Below are positions 7,869-16,231 of a stretch of DNA of 64,000 nucleotides, piece by piece. The notes beneath the pieces were generated by a model that had not been told where the DNA came from, made no database searches, and was given only the letters and a program-made list of their open reading frames with translations. The DNA comes from Streptomyces pseudovenezuelae (GTDB lineage Bacteria > Actinomycetota > Actinomycetes > Streptomycetales > Streptomycetaceae). The stretch is taken from contig NZ_KQ948153.1 in the NCBI RefSeq assembly GCF_001513955.1, positions 157,678 through 221,677 on the forward strand, in the 5' to 3' direction. The position numbers and the translations under genes are program-made. Each line of letters opens with the position of its first letter. The first letter of the stretch is position 1.

Positions 7869-7888
7869 TTTTCCTCCTTGGGGGTGTG

Positions 7889-8860
7889 TCACCGTGGCGG
7901 AACCTGCGGAGCTTGCGGGAACAGGCGCAGGGCGTTGGCCGTGGTGAGTGAGCGCCACGTGGTGCCTTCGGCCGGTGGGGCGGCCGTGTCGATCGCCGCG
8001 ATGTGAGCGTCGGCAAGGGGCGCGGGCGTCCAGCAGTAGTCGCTGCCGAACAGCACGCGGTCGGGGTCGACGAGCTTCAGCAGTGCGGGAACCTGGCGCG
8101 GGAAGGCCGTACCCGCCATGTCGTAGTGCAGGGAGCGCAGTTGCTGTACGGCGTCGCGCGGGGGCGCCTCTTGGGACGGTACGAAGAGGTGCATGAACTC
8201 GTTGATGCGGTCGGCCAGGACGGGGATCGCGCCACCGCAGTGCGGGACGATCACCCGCAGGTCGGGGTGGCGGGTCAGGACGCCCGCCATCACCAGGTCC
8301 GTGACGGTGCGGGCCGTGTCGAAGATGTACTCGACCATCGGGCGCGGCCTGTCGAGGGCGGACTGCTCCCAGCACACGGGCGAGGTGGGGTGCAGGAAGA
8401 CCACGGCTCCCCGGCGGTTCAGCTCCGCGAAGACCGGTTCGAGGCGGCCGTCGCCGAGGTACACGCCGTGGGTGTGGGTCAGCAACACCACGCCGTCCGG
8501 GGCCAGTTGGTCGTAGGCGAAGGCGATCTCCTCCAGCGTGCCGTCCACGTCGGGCAGCGGGAGCGACACGAAGGTGCCGAAGCGGCCGCGGTGGTCGCGT
8601 GCCAGTTCGGCGGTGTACTCGTTGACGCGCCGGGCCAGGAGGCGGGCCGCCTTGTCGTCGCCGAAGTGCACGCCGGGGGAGGACAGGGAGAGCATCGCGG
8701 TCCCGATGCCGTTGCGGTCCATCAGCTCCAGATGGTCCCGGACGGACCACGACGGCCAGCCGCCCATGCCGTCGGGGTGGGCGTGGCCGGCCGCGGTCGC
8801 CTGCTCGACGTAGAAGTCGGGCAGGTGGTGGGCGTGGACGTCGATGAGGCCGTTGGTCAT
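7889..8860 (-). CDS. Amidohydrolase, ACMSD-like decarboxylase/hydrolase family
   Basis: 323 aa, ATG 8860, with GAAGGAAG upstream. The TIM-barrel metal ligands of the aminocarboxymuconate-semialdehyde decarboxylase-like group are present: H9-x-H11 (DVHAHH), H157 (VFLHPTS), H207 (VIVPHCGG) and D274 (LFGSDYCW). Members decarboxylate or hydrolyse aromatic-derived acids (ACMSD, gamma-resorcylate decarboxylase). The true substrate cannot be read from sequence. It is probably co-transcribed with the aldo/keto reductase downstream, and 48 nt separate it from the antiporter upstream. Confidence 0.88.
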   Translation of the reverse strand: MTNGLIDVHAHHLPDFYVEQATAAGHAHPDGMGGWPSWSVRDHLELMDRNGIGTAMLSLSSPGVHFGDDKAARLLARRVNEYTAELARDHRGRFGTFVSLPLPDVDGTLEEIAFAYDQLAPDGVVLLTHTHGVYLGDGRLEPVFAELNRRGAVVFLHPTSPVCWEQSALDRPRPMVEYIFDTARTVTDLVMAGVLTRHPDLRVIVPHCGGAIPVLADRINEFMHLFVPSQEAPPRDAVQQLRSLHYDMAGTAFPRQVPALLKLVDPDRVLFGSDYCWTPAPLADAHIAAIDTAAPPAEGTTWRSLTTANALRLFPQAPQVPPR

Positions 8861-8907
8861 GGCGACGAGCTTCCTTCTCGTGGGCTTGGGACGTGGCGGC
8901 CAGGGGG

Positions 8908-10494
8908 CTACTCCACCTGCGCGCCTCCGGTCAGCCGGACCTCTTCGTTGTCCAGGGCCGCCTGAAGCCGGCGGAGCACCGTGTCGTCGATCCGCGACTC
9001 GTCCCGCAGACGGACGACGGTGGCCCGCTTCGTGGAGATGAGGGCGAGGCGGAGATCGGAGTAATGACGGTTGTGGAGCAGGGCGGGATCGTCCTCGGTG
9101 CCCGCGCCCCGTGCTCGTACGGTCGCCAGGTTCGCCTCGTACTCCTGGCGCAGCCACTCCGCGACCCTGGGGGTGGTGCCCAGCTGGGTCGCGAGCCGGG
9201 GGAGCGCCTTGATGGCCTCCTCGGTCGCCGTGGTTTCGGCGAGGATCTGCTCCTCGTCGACGGAGGTGTCGCGGGGCAGCCGGGCCCAGCGCACCACGCC
9301 CGGCAGCAGCAGCCCCTGCACCACGAGGGTCACCACGATGACGCCGGAGGTGACGAAGACGATGAACGCGCGGTCCGGGAAGGGCGCTCCGGAGTCGAGG
9401 GTCTCGGGCACCGACAGGGCCACGGCCAGGGACACCGCGCCACGGAACCCCGCCAGCCCGCTGACGACACGGGCCCGGTCGCTCATTCTCCGCAGCCGCT
9501 GCTCGGGACGCCGGTCGATCGCGCGGATCAGGTAGGCGGAGGAGAACAGGAAGGCGAACCGGACCGCGACGAGCACCGCGCTGACGGCCCCGATCGCGAT
9601 GAGGGCGTCCGTCAGGTCGGACCGGCTCAGGTGGTGCAGCGCGTACTGCAGTTCCACTCCCACCAGGACGAACAGCGCGCCGTTGATGATGAACGTGGCC
9701 AGCGGCCAGAAGGCCAGCGCCTGGCGGCGGTGCTCGGCCCTGATGAGGCCGGGCGCCACCTGGGCCATGATCAGGCCGCTCACCACGACCGCGAGGACGC
9801 CGGAGGCGTGGATCAACTCGGCCAGCAGATACGCCGTGAACGGGGCGAGAATCATGACCAGGTTGCCGAGCAGGGGATCGTCCAGCCGTCGGCGCAGGTT
9901 CATGTTGATCCAGGCGACCGCGACACCGACCGCGGCCCCGCCGCCGTACGCGAGCAGGAACAGTGCCCCGACGTGGGGGAGGGTGAGGTGTTCCTCGCCC
10001 ACGGTGATGCCGACCGCCAGGCCGTAGATCACCAGCGCGGTGCCGTCGTTGACGAGGCTTTCCGCACGCAGGACGGTGATCTGACGGCGCGGCAGGGACC
10101 CGGCCAGGGCGCTCACCGCCGTGGCGTCGGTCGGTGCCACGGCCGCGCCCAGGGCCCACGCCGGTCCCCACGGCAGCCCGAGCGCATGCCCGGCGACCGC
10201 CACCGCCCCCGCGGTGAGGATCACCAGCACGGTGCTGAGCAGGACGATGCCACGCAGGTTCGTCCGGATCTCCCGCATCGACGTGGTCAGGCTCTCCCAG
10301 TACAGCAGCACCGGAAGGAAGAGCAACAGCACTACTTCGGGCGGGAGTTGGGTCTGGCGGACGGCCGGGACGAGGCCGATCAGGGCGCCCAGGACCAGGA
10401 GCACGACAGGCGGGGCGACACGGAAGCGCTGTCCCAGGAAGTTCCCCGCCAGCACCGCCGCCCCCAGGACGACGACGAGTTCGAGACCGAGCAT
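8908..10494 (-). CDS. Na+/H+ antiporter, CPA1 family
   Basis: 528 aa from ATG 10494, with CGGAG upstream. About 12 hydrophobic segments fill residues 1-400, with the conserved CPA1 region (AVAPTDATAVSAL, then ESLVNDGTALVIYG) that carries the ion-binding acidic residues. A cytoplasmic C-terminal tail of about 125 residues is helical and charged. It exchanges Na+ or K+ for H+ at the cytoplasmic membrane. It begins 6 nt after a tiny ORF that is itself coupled to a DUF2255 gene, which suggests one transcript. Confidence 0.9.
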   Translation of the reverse strand: MLGLELVVVLGAAVLAGNFLGQRFRVAPPVVLLVLGALIGLVPAVRQTQLPPEVVLLLFLPVLLYWESLTTSMREIRTNLRGIVLLSTVLVILTAGAVAVAGHALGLPWGPAWALGAAVAPTDATAVSALAGSLPRRQITVLRAESLVNDGTALVIYGLAVGITVGEEHLTLPHVGALFLLAYGGGAAVGVAVAWINMNLRRRLDDPLLGNLVMILAPFTAYLLAELIHASGVLAVVVSGLIMAQVAPGLIRAEHRRQALAFWPLATFIINGALFVLVGVELQYALHHLSRSDLTDALIAIGAVSAVLVAVRFAFLFSSAYLIRAIDRRPEQRLRRMSDRARVVSGLAGFRGAVSLAVALSVPETLDSGAPFPDRAFIVFVTSGVIVVTLVVQGLLLPGVVRWARLPRDTSVDEEQILAETTATEEAIKALPRLATQLGTTPRVAEWLRQEYEANLATVRARGAGTEDDPALLHNRHYSDLRLALISTKRATVVRLRDESRIDDTVLRRLQAALDNEEVRLTGGAQVE

Positions 10495-10499
10495 GACAC

Positions 10500-10583
10500 T
10501 TACTCCGTGGCGGGGCCGGCCGGCGGTGACGGCTCGGCGGGTTCGGCGGATCCGGCGGGTTCGGCGGGAATCTTCCTGGTCAT
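10500..10583 (-). CDS. Tiny coupled ORF (27 aa), possible leader peptide
   Basis: ATG 10583 overlaps the TGA of the DUF2255 gene (ATGA). The frame ends with TAA 6 nt before the antiporter ATG. The product (MTRKIPAEPAGSAEPAEPSP...) is Pro/Ala/Glu repetitive and has no known homology. Its spacing would couple translation of the two flanking genes. It may be only a translational bridge. Confidence 0.35.
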   Translation of the reverse strand: MTRKIPAEPAGSAEPAEPSPPAGPATE

Positions 10584-10951
10584 CTGGGCAGCAGCCGCAG
10601 CGTCGTGGCACGCGCCGCCACCATGGGATCGACGTACGCCCCGCCGAATCGGCCGTACTTGCTCCGGTACGCCGTGTCGAGGCGGTCGTTGGTCTCGGGG
10701 TCCGGCACCTCGGCGAACGTGACGTCCTTGTCGACGCCGCCGGAGCGGACGTGGCCCGCGTGGGTCGCGACGGCGGTGCGCCACCAGCCGCCGCGCGTTC
10801 CACGGAAGGAGCGGACGTACAGGTCGTCGCCGTCACGGACGACCCAGATCGGCACCGGTGGGCGCAGGGTGCCGTCGCGCCGGAGCGGGGCCATCTCCAG
10901 TTCGTCGGCCCCGGCGATGCGGTCGAGCTCGTCGCCTGTCCAGGTGGTCAT
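10580..10951 (-). CDS. DUF2255 family protein
   Basis: 123 aa from ATG 10951 (TTWTGDELDRIAGADELEMA). It has the beta-rich pattern of DUF2255: IWVVRDGDDLYVRSFRG, GWWRTAV and VDPMVAARATTLRLLPR at the end. These proteins resemble small flavin/deazaflavin-binding split barrels (PPOX-like), but no function is established. The frame is open upstream to ATG 11209, so it is in frame with a truncated NTF2-like domain. The ribosome binding site at 10951 is weak, leaving a fusion possible. Confidence 0.75.
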   Translation of the reverse strand: MTTWTGDELDRIAGADELEMAPLRRDGTLRPPVPIWVVRDGDDLYVRSFRGTRGGWWRTAVATHAGHVRSGGVDKDVTFAEVPDPETNDRLDTAYRSKYGRFGGAYVDPMVAARATTLRLLPR

Positions 10952-11209
10952 CGGGTGGGTTCCCGTCCTCGTGATCCGGTGGGGGAGACGCCGTCTTCGG
11001 GCGGGAGCGGCGGTGAGGGGCTCACCGAGGTGGGCGCGGGTGATGCCGAGCGAGTCCTCGAAGACGCGGTTGTCGGTGATCAGGCCGTCCGTGACGGTGA
11101 AATGCGTCCAGGTCTCGTCGGCCGCGAAGTGGGAGAGGATCCGCTTCGTGTCGCGCGCGCCGAAGGCGTCCAAGTACGCCTCGACGGTGGTGACCGCCTG
11201 GCTGGTCAT
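10952..11209 (-). pseudogene. Truncated NTF2/SnoaL-like domain, in frame with DUF2255
   Basis: From ATG 11209 the frame encodes the start of a SnoaL-like protein (VEAYLDAFGARDTKRILSHF, then ETWTHFTVTDGLITDN). It loses similarity after about 60 residues, where a normal protein has about 125, and runs through low-complexity Arg-rich codons straight into the DUF2255 methionine without a stop. It is either a decayed gene or the N-terminus of a 209-aa fusion. The alcohol dehydrogenase gene ends 24 nt upstream. Confidence 0.55.
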
Positions 11210-11232
11210 GGCTGTCGGTCCCGCCGCGCCGG

Positions 11233-12249
11233 TCACGGACGCAGCAGCGTCTTGATGGCACGGCGCTCGTCCATCGCCTTGTAACCCTCGGCGGCGTCGT
11301 CCAGGGAGAGGGTGAGGTCGAAGACCCGTCCCGGGTTGATAAGGCCGTCGAAGACGCGGTTGATCAGGTCGGGAAGGTAGGCGCGCACGGGCGCGGGACC
11401 ACCGCGCAGGCCGACGTGGGAGAAGAAGAGCTCCTGCCCGTCGATCCGCGTACCGTGCGGGAAGCCGACGAAGCCGACGTTGCCACCCGGACGCGCGGAC
11501 TGCAGGCCCTGGCGCATCGACTCCTGCGTGCCGACGCACTCGAGGACCGAGTCGGCGCCGACACCGTTCGTCAGCTCCTTGACGCGGGCGACGCCTTCCT
11601 CGCCCCGCTCGGTGACGATGTCGGTGGCGCCGAACTCCAGGGCCAGCTTCTGCCGGGACTCGTGCCGGCTCATGGCGATGATGCGTTCGGCGCCGAGTTC
11701 CTTCGCGGCGATGACCCCGGACAGGCCGACCGCGCCGTCACCGACGACGACGGCCGTGTAACCGGGCCTGACCTCGGCGGCCTTGGCGGCGTACCAGCCC
11801 GTGCCCATGACGTCGGACAGGGTCAGCAGGCTCGGGACGAGCTCCTCGTCCGGGTGCTCCGGGGTGGCGACCAGGGTGCCGTCCGCGAGGGGGATGCGGA
11901 CGTACTCGGCCTGGGCGCCGTTGACCCACTGCGCGTGTTGGCAGGAGGTCTGGTAGCCGGCCTGACAGATCGGGCAGGTGTTGTCGGAGGCCACGAAGGA
12001 ACCGATGACGAACTGTCCCGGCCGGACGGACGAGACCTCGCTGCCGACCTCCTCGACGATGCCGACGTACTCGTGGCCGATCGGCTGCGGTTCGGCGACC
12101 AGCAGGACGCCCCGGTAGCTCCACAGGTCGGAGCCGCACACGCAGGTGGCGACGGTGCGGATGACCGCGTCGGTCGGTGCCGTGATCGTCGGCTCGGGGG
12201 CATTCTCCACCCGGATGTCCCCCGGCGCGTGAATGATGGTTGCTCGCAT
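11233..12249 (-). CDS. Zinc-dependent alcohol dehydrogenase (MDR family)
   Basis: 338 aa, ATG 12249. The catalytic zinc site has C38 (CGSDLW) and H59-E60 (IGHEYVG); Cys residues at 92, 95 and 103 belong to the structural-zinc loop, with the usual third Cys absent. A Rossmann motif (VVVGDGAVGLSGVIAAKELG) binds NAD(P). It oxidises or reduces an unknown alcohol/aldehyde. The same block holds an aldo/keto reductase and a CMD-like gene in the same direction, 62 nt upstream, and a divergent MmyB-type regulator beyond that. Confidence 0.93.
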   Translation of the reverse strand: MRATIIHAPGDIRVENAPEPTITAPTDAVIRTVATCVCGSDLWSYRGVLLVAEPQPIGHEYVGIVEEVGSEVSSVRPGQFVIGSFVASDNTCPICQAGYQTSCQHAQWVNGAQAEYVRIPLADGTLVATPEHPDEELVPSLLTLSDVMGTGWYAAKAAEVRPGYTAVVVGDGAVGLSGVIAAKELGAERIIAMSRHESRQKLALEFGATDIVTERGEEGVARVKELTNGVGADSVLECVGTQESMRQGLQSARPGGNVGFVGFPHGTRIDGQELFFSHVGLRGGPAPVRAYLPDLINRVFDGLINPGRVFDLTLSLDDAAEGYKAMDERRAIKTLLRP

Positions 12250-12311
12250 GGTGCCTTCCCAGCTCTCGTCGCGTGTGTCGTGCAGTCAGGGGCGGGGGCT
12301 TCCCTCGGGCG

Positions 12312-12644
12312 TCAGCCCGGCTGCTCCGCCTTCTCGACGATTTCCTTGAGCTGTGTCATCGCGGTCATGGCGTTGGGCCATCCGGCGTAGAAGGCCAGGT
12401 GGGTGATGACCTCGATCAGCTCGTCCTTGGTGACACCGTTCTCCAGGGCCTTGCCGAGGTGGAAGCCGAGCTGATCGGCCCGGTACAGGGAGGCCAGCGC
12501 GGTGACGGTGACGAGGCTGCGATCGCGCGGGGACAGGCCCGGCCGCTCCCAGATGTCGCCGAAGAGAACGGTGTCGGTCACCTCCGCGAGCTTGGGGGCG
12601 AACTCCTGGATGGCCGGCGGGGCGAACTTCTTCCGTTCGGGCAT
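12312..12644 (-). CDS. Carboxymuconolactone decarboxylase-like protein
   Basis: 110 aa from ATG 12644, with AGGAG 9 nt upstream. The CMD core is clear (FGDIWERPGLSPRDRSLVTV and ITHLAFYAGWPNAMTA). There is no AhpD-type CxxC, so it is not an alkylhydroperoxidase. This group usually sits next to alcohol dehydrogenases and aldo/keto reductases and is thought to act in oxidant or aldehyde defence. It is the first gene of the minus-strand operon and divergent from the regulator at 12871. Confidence 0.9.
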   Translation of the reverse strand: MPERKKFAPPAIQEFAPKLAEVTDTVLFGDIWERPGLSPRDRSLVTVTALASLYRADQLGFHLGKALENGVTKDELIEVITHLAFYAGWPNAMTAMTQLKEIVEKAEQPG

Positions 12645-12767
12645 GAGGTGGTGCTCCTGCGTGGATTCGAGTGGGGGGACGGTGCGGGTCGCCGGTGAAA
12701 GCCCGATCTGCATTCCAGAGGTCGCTCGTCATCCCGGCAGCCCGGCATGCCACCGACTTTGGCATTT

Positions 12768-12829
12768 CCCCGGGAACCCGCAAAGGGGAGAATTCCACCC
12801 GGGGAACCCCTTATCCAGGGGAGAAATCC
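12768..12829. promoter_or_regulatory. Duplicated GC-rich element in the CMD/MmyB divergent promoter
   Basis: Two near-copies, 12768-12796 (CCCCGGGAACCC ... AGGGGAGAATTCC) and 12798-12829 (CCCGGGGAACCCC ... AGGGGAGAAATCC), lie between the divergent genes. The arrangement suggests paired binding sites for the neighbouring regulator; this is inference. Confidence 0.45.
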
Positions 12830-12870
12830 TTACCCCCCTTCCGGCGTCCGAGCGATGCCACACTGGCGCT

Positions 12871-13740
12871 ATGACCGGCGACGCGCATCCGAACGAGCTG
12901 GGAGAATTCCTCAAGGTGTGCCGGGCCCAACTCGGCCCGCGGACCGTCGGTCTGCCCGAGTCCGGGGCACCCCGGCGAGTGCCCGGGCTGCGCCGTGAGG
13001 AGGTCGCCCGCCTCGCGGGCATCAGCACCCACGCCTACACGCGGCTGGAACAGGGGCGCGCCCCCGTGCCGACGACGGTGATCGCCACCCTCGCGCGCGT
13101 CCTGCACCTCGACGACGCCCAGCGCGACCACCTGTTCGAGTTGGCCGCGGCGGGAGTCCGCGAACCGCGCCGGCGACCGGTGCAGAAGGTTCACCCGCAG
13201 CTCAGACGCATCCTGGACGAGCTGTCCACGACCCCCGCACTCGTCATCGGCCGGCACCTGGACGTCCTCGCCTGGAACCCGTTGGCGGCAGCTCTGCTCA
13301 CCGACTTCGACAAGGTCCCCGCCAAGCGGCGCAACTACGCGCGGCTGATGTTCACCGACCCCGCCTTCCGGGAGCTCTGCCTCGACTGGCGGACGAACGC
13401 CCGGACCTGTGTGACCCAGCTGCGTCTGGAGGCCGCCCGGCACCCCGGCGATCCTGGGCTGGCGGCACTCGTCGGTGAGTTGTCGGTCGCCGACGCCGAC
13501 TTCAGGCAGTGGTGGGCGGGCCGCCAGATGAACGGCCTGCGGATGGGCACCAAGAGGGTGCGTCACCCGATCGTCGGCGACCTCACCCTCGACTGGGACA
13601 GCCTGACCTGTACCGCCGACCCCACGCAGAAGCTGTTGATCGCGACCGCCGCTCCCGGGGCCCCGTCCCACGACGGGCTGCTGTTCCTGGCGTCGTGGAC
13701 CGCGGACCCGGATCAGCCCCCTGAGGACGCGGCAGCCTGA
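12871..13740 (+). CDS. XRE-family regulator with MmyB-like ligand-binding domain
   Basis: 289 aa, ATG 12871. An N-terminal Cro/C1-type helix-turn-helix (LRREEVARLAGISTHAYTRL) is followed by an MmyB-like PAS-type sensor domain (ALVIGRHLDVLAWNPLAAAL, DFRQWWA, HPIVGDLTLDWDSL). Such regulators typically control an adjacent, divergently transcribed dehydrogenase/reductase gene, here the CMD-ADH operon. The ligand is unknown; fatty acids have been suggested for MmyB. It is a paralogue of the protein at 13970-14839, and exactly the same length. Confidence 0.92.
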   Translation: MTGDAHPNELGEFLKVCRAQLGPRTVGLPESGAPRRVPGLRREEVARLAGISTHAYTRLEQGRAPVPTTVIATLARVLHLDDAQRDHLFELAAAGVREPRRRPVQKVHPQLRRILDELSTTPALVIGRHLDVLAWNPLAAALLTDFDKVPAKRRNYARLMFTDPAFRELCLDWRTNARTCVTQLRLEAARHPGDPGLAALVGELSVADADFRQWWAGRQMNGLRMGTKRVRHPIVGDLTLDWDSLTCTADPTQKLLIATAAPGAPSHDGLLFLASWTADPDQPPEDAAA

Positions 13741-13829
13741 GCCAGGCCTCCGGGGCCGGTACGGGTAGGGCGCACGCCCCGGATCGTGGGCGACGAGCGC
13801 GGGCCCCGGGCGTTGGAACGTGGGGTCCG

Positions 13830-13950
13830 TCCGCCGGCCGAGAGCTTCGCCGCGGCCTCGCGGCCTCGCGGCCCGCGTCGGTGAGGAGCAGGCCCATGCC
13901 CTCGCGGGTGGGTGGCCGGACGGCGCTGTTCGATCTCGTCCAGGGCATCC
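13830..13950 (-). pseudogene. Possible remnant of a winged-helix regulator
   Basis: Read on the minus strand, three short frames chain as ALDEIEQRRPAT / REGMGLLLTDAGREAA / AAAKLSAGG. This looks like the wing and C-terminal end of a MarR/PadR-type regulator broken by two frameshifts. The match is short and family assignment is a guess. Confidence 0.3.
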
Positions 13951-13969
13951 TGGCCCCCCGCAGAAGCGT

Positions 13970-14839
13970 TCAGGTCGCCGCGTCGGACGCTGTCGGCTTC
14001 TGGTCGGCGGCCCAGGAGGCGAGGAGGCGCAGCCCGTCGTGGGACGGTGTGCCGGGTTCGGCGTTCCACACGATGATGTGCTGGTCGGGGTCCGTGCCAC
14101 AGGTGAGTGTGTTCCAGTCGAGTGTCAGCTCGCCGACCACCGGGTGGCGCAGTTTCTTGACGCCCTGGCCCCGCATCGCGACGTCGTGTTCGGTCCACCA
14201 CTGCCGGAACTGCGCGTCACGGGCGGAGAGTTCCTCGACCAGCGCGGTGAGAGGCTGGTCGTCCGGGTAGCGCGCGCTCTCCATGCGCAGTTGGGCGATG
14301 GCCAGCCGGGTGACCTCCTCCCAGTCGACGTACAGCTCGCGCATCCAGGGTTCGGTGAACAGCAGCCGGACGAACACCCGCTCCGGTTCGGGGTACTTCC
14401 CGAAGTCGGTCCACAGGGCGGCGGCGAGCCGGTTCCAGCCGAGGATGTCGGTGCACCGGCCGATGACGAAGGCCGGGGAGGCGCTGAGGTCGTCCAGCAT
14501 GCGCTGCAGCTGCGGGTCCACCTGCTGGCGCTCGCGGTACGCGGACCGGCGCACCCGCTCCTTCGCCGCGAGGTCGAAGAGGTAGGTGCGCTGGTCGTCG
14601 TTGAGTCGCAGGGCCTGCGCGATCTCGTCGAGGAGGGGAGCCGAGGCCTGGAGCCGGCCTTGTTCGATCCGGGCGTAGTACTCGGTGCTCATCGCGGCGA
14701 GGAGTGCCACTTCCTCACGGCGCAGACCCTTCACACGCCGCCGCTGCCCGCCGCGCAGACCGACATCAGAGGGGGTGAGCTCGGCACGACGAGCCTTGAG
14801 GAACTCACCCAGCTCGTTCAGATGCGGGTTGCGGTTCAT
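13970..14839 (-). CDS. XRE-family regulator with MmyB-like domain (paralogue)
   Basis: 289 aa, ATG 14839. It has the same architecture as the regulator at 12871: helix-turn-helix (LRREEVALLAAMSTEYYARI), then the MmyB domain (AFVIGRCTDILGWNRLAAAL, FRQWWTEHD, HPVVGELTLDWNTL). The two are clearly homologous but diverged. A large dyad at 14882-14921 lies just upstream and is a natural autoregulatory site. Its likely targets are the oxidoreductase-type genes upstream (14973-18221). Confidence 0.92.
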   Translation of the reverse strand: MNRNPHLNELGEFLKARRAELTPSDVGLRGGQRRRVKGLRREEVALLAAMSTEYYARIEQGRLQASAPLLDEIAQALRLNDDQRTYLFDLAAKERVRRSAYRERQQVDPQLQRMLDDLSASPAFVIGRCTDILGWNRLAAALWTDFGKYPEPERVFVRLLFTEPWMRELYVDWEEVTRLAIAQLRMESARYPDDQPLTALVEELSARDAQFRQWWTEHDVAMRGQGVKKLRHPVVGELTLDWNTLTCGTDPDQHIIVWNAEPGTPSHDGLRLLASWAADQKPTASDAAT

Positions 14840-14881
14840 GACCTTCAGCCTCGCACAAACGCCGCATCTTGTGAGGGGGAC

Positions 14882-14921
14882 GGATCGTTCCCCTGGCTGA
14901 TCGGCCAGGGGGCGACGATCC
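14882..14921. promoter_or_regulatory. Compound 40-bp dyad upstream of the MmyB-type regulator
   Basis: Nested perfect inverted repeats: GGATCGT (14882-14888) with ACGATCC (14915-14921), and inside them CCCCTGGC (14890-14897) with GCCAGGGG (14904-14911). CTTGTGAG flanks it on both sides. It is a strong operator candidate. Confidence 0.55.
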
Positions 14922-14972
14922 TTGTGAGTTCGTGGCCGGTCACGCGGAACCGCCCCCTTGAGAGCGGGAACC

Positions 14973-15410
14973 TCACGACCCCGGAACACCGATGATTTTC
15001 CGCGGCACGACGCGGATGATCACGCGGGCCTCGTCGTTCTTCGCGGCGGGCAGGTCGACGCCGAGGTACTTCCGCCAGAGCTCGCGCAGGAGGCGCTTGC
15101 CCTCGTCCGGGACGATCTCGGCGGTTCCCCGGATCTCGACGGCGGTGTGGGGGTTGGCGAGGTCGTAGACCGAGACACTGATGCGGGGGTCGCGGCGCAG
15201 GTTGCGCACCTTCTGGCGGTGGTCGAGGGACGAGAAGAGCACGGTGTCGCCCTCGCCCTTGATCCAGACCACCGAGTTCTGCGGGGATCCGTCGGGGCCG
15301 ATGGTGGCGACGCCGGCGTAGTTCTTGCCGTCAAGCAGGGCACGGACCCAGTCGTCGAGGGAGGGACGGCCGTCCGGGGAGGGGGAGGCGAGGGAGGAGG
15401 AGGTCGTCAT
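14973..15410 (-). CDS. PPOX-class F420/FMN-dependent split-barrel protein
   Basis: 145 aa from ATG 15410; an upstream in-frame ATG at 15440 lacks a better site. Split-barrel features are present: LDGKNYAGVATIGPDGSPQ, SVVWIKGEGDTVLFSSLDHR and the RRDPRISVSVYD motif of PPOX proteins. These bind FMN or F420 and reduce small substrates. The ribosome binding site is weak (GGTGGG). TACAAT lies just upstream, so a very short leader is possible. Confidence 0.88.
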   Translation of the reverse strand: MTTSSSLASPSPDGRPSLDDWVRALLDGKNYAGVATIGPDGSPQNSVVWIKGEGDTVLFSSLDHRQKVRNLRRDPRISVSVYDLANPHTAVEIRGTAEIVPDEGKRLLRELWRKYLGVDLPAAKNDEARVIIRVVPRKIIGVPGS

Positions 15411-15507
15411 GGGGCCCACCATAATTGTATGCATGCGCATGTGAAATGAGTGCGCCGGATCAGGACGTCCCTGCCGAAGGGTGAACCGTGGCTTGGACGA
15501 CAGCCCG

Positions 15508-16206
15508 TCAGCTGAGTGCTTTGACGAGTTCCTGGGCGAGGGGGGTGGCCGAGTACGGGTTCTGGCCGGTGTAGAGGGTGCGGTCGACCTGGACGTGCGG
15601 GGTGAACGGGTCGGCCTCGCGGTAGTCGGCCTTGAGCTCGCCCACGAGGCGGTCCTGGAGCAGCCACTTCGCGCGGTCCGCGAGACCGTTCTGCTTCTCC
15701 TCGGCGTTGGACAGCCCGGTCAGGCGGTAACCGGAGAAGGGGGACGTGCCGTCGGGGCCGATGGTGGCCAGCAGGGCCGCGGGGCCGTGGCAGACCAGGG
15801 AGACCGGCTTGCCGGAGGCGAGCCAGTCGGTGAGCAGCCTGCCGGAGGCGGCGTTGTCCGGCAGGTCCTCCATCGGGCCCCAGCCGCCGGGGTAGAAGAC
15901 GGCCGCGTAGTCGTCGATGTCGACGTCCTCGATGCGCATCGGACGCGCCAGCTCGGTGGCCTCGCGCAACGCCGTCCGCATGCGCTCGGCGCCTTCCTCG
16001 CCGCCGTTGAAGTCGGCGGTGAGACTGAGGGCATCGGCGGTGGGCGGTACGCCGCCGGGGGTCGCGGCCGCGATCTCGTAGCCGGCCTCCTTGAAGACGG
16101 CGTACGGGCCGAGGGCCTCCTCGGCCCAGAAACCGGCCGGCTGGCGGGTGCCGTCGGCCAGCGTCCAGTGGTCGGACGCGGTGATCACGAAGAGGATCTT
16201 CGCCAT
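15508..16206 (-). CDS. DJ-1/PfpI-family glutamine-amidotransferase-like protein
   Basis: 232 aa, ATG 16206, with CAGGAG upstream. The nucleophile elbow C139-H140 (LVCHGPAALL) follows the conserved segment DYAAVFYPGGWGPMEDL. Such proteins (Hsp31/YhbO group) act as glyoxalase III or deglycase-like stress proteins. The gene lies 25 nt from the NTF2-like gene and is probably in the same operon, consistent with an aldehyde/quinone stress role. Confidence 0.9.
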   Translation of the reverse strand: MAKILFVITASDHWTLADGTRQPAGFWAEEALGPYAVFKEAGYEIAAATPGGVPPTADALSLTADFNGGEEGAERMRTALREATELARPMRIEDVDIDDYAAVFYPGGWGPMEDLPDNAASGRLLTDWLASGKPVSLVCHGPAALLATIGPDGTSPFSGYRLTGLSNAEEKQNGLADRAKWLLQDRLVGELKADYREADPFTPHVQVDRTLYTGQNPYSATPLAQELVKALS

Positions 16207-16231
16207 GGGGAGCTCCTGATGAGGGGGAGTG

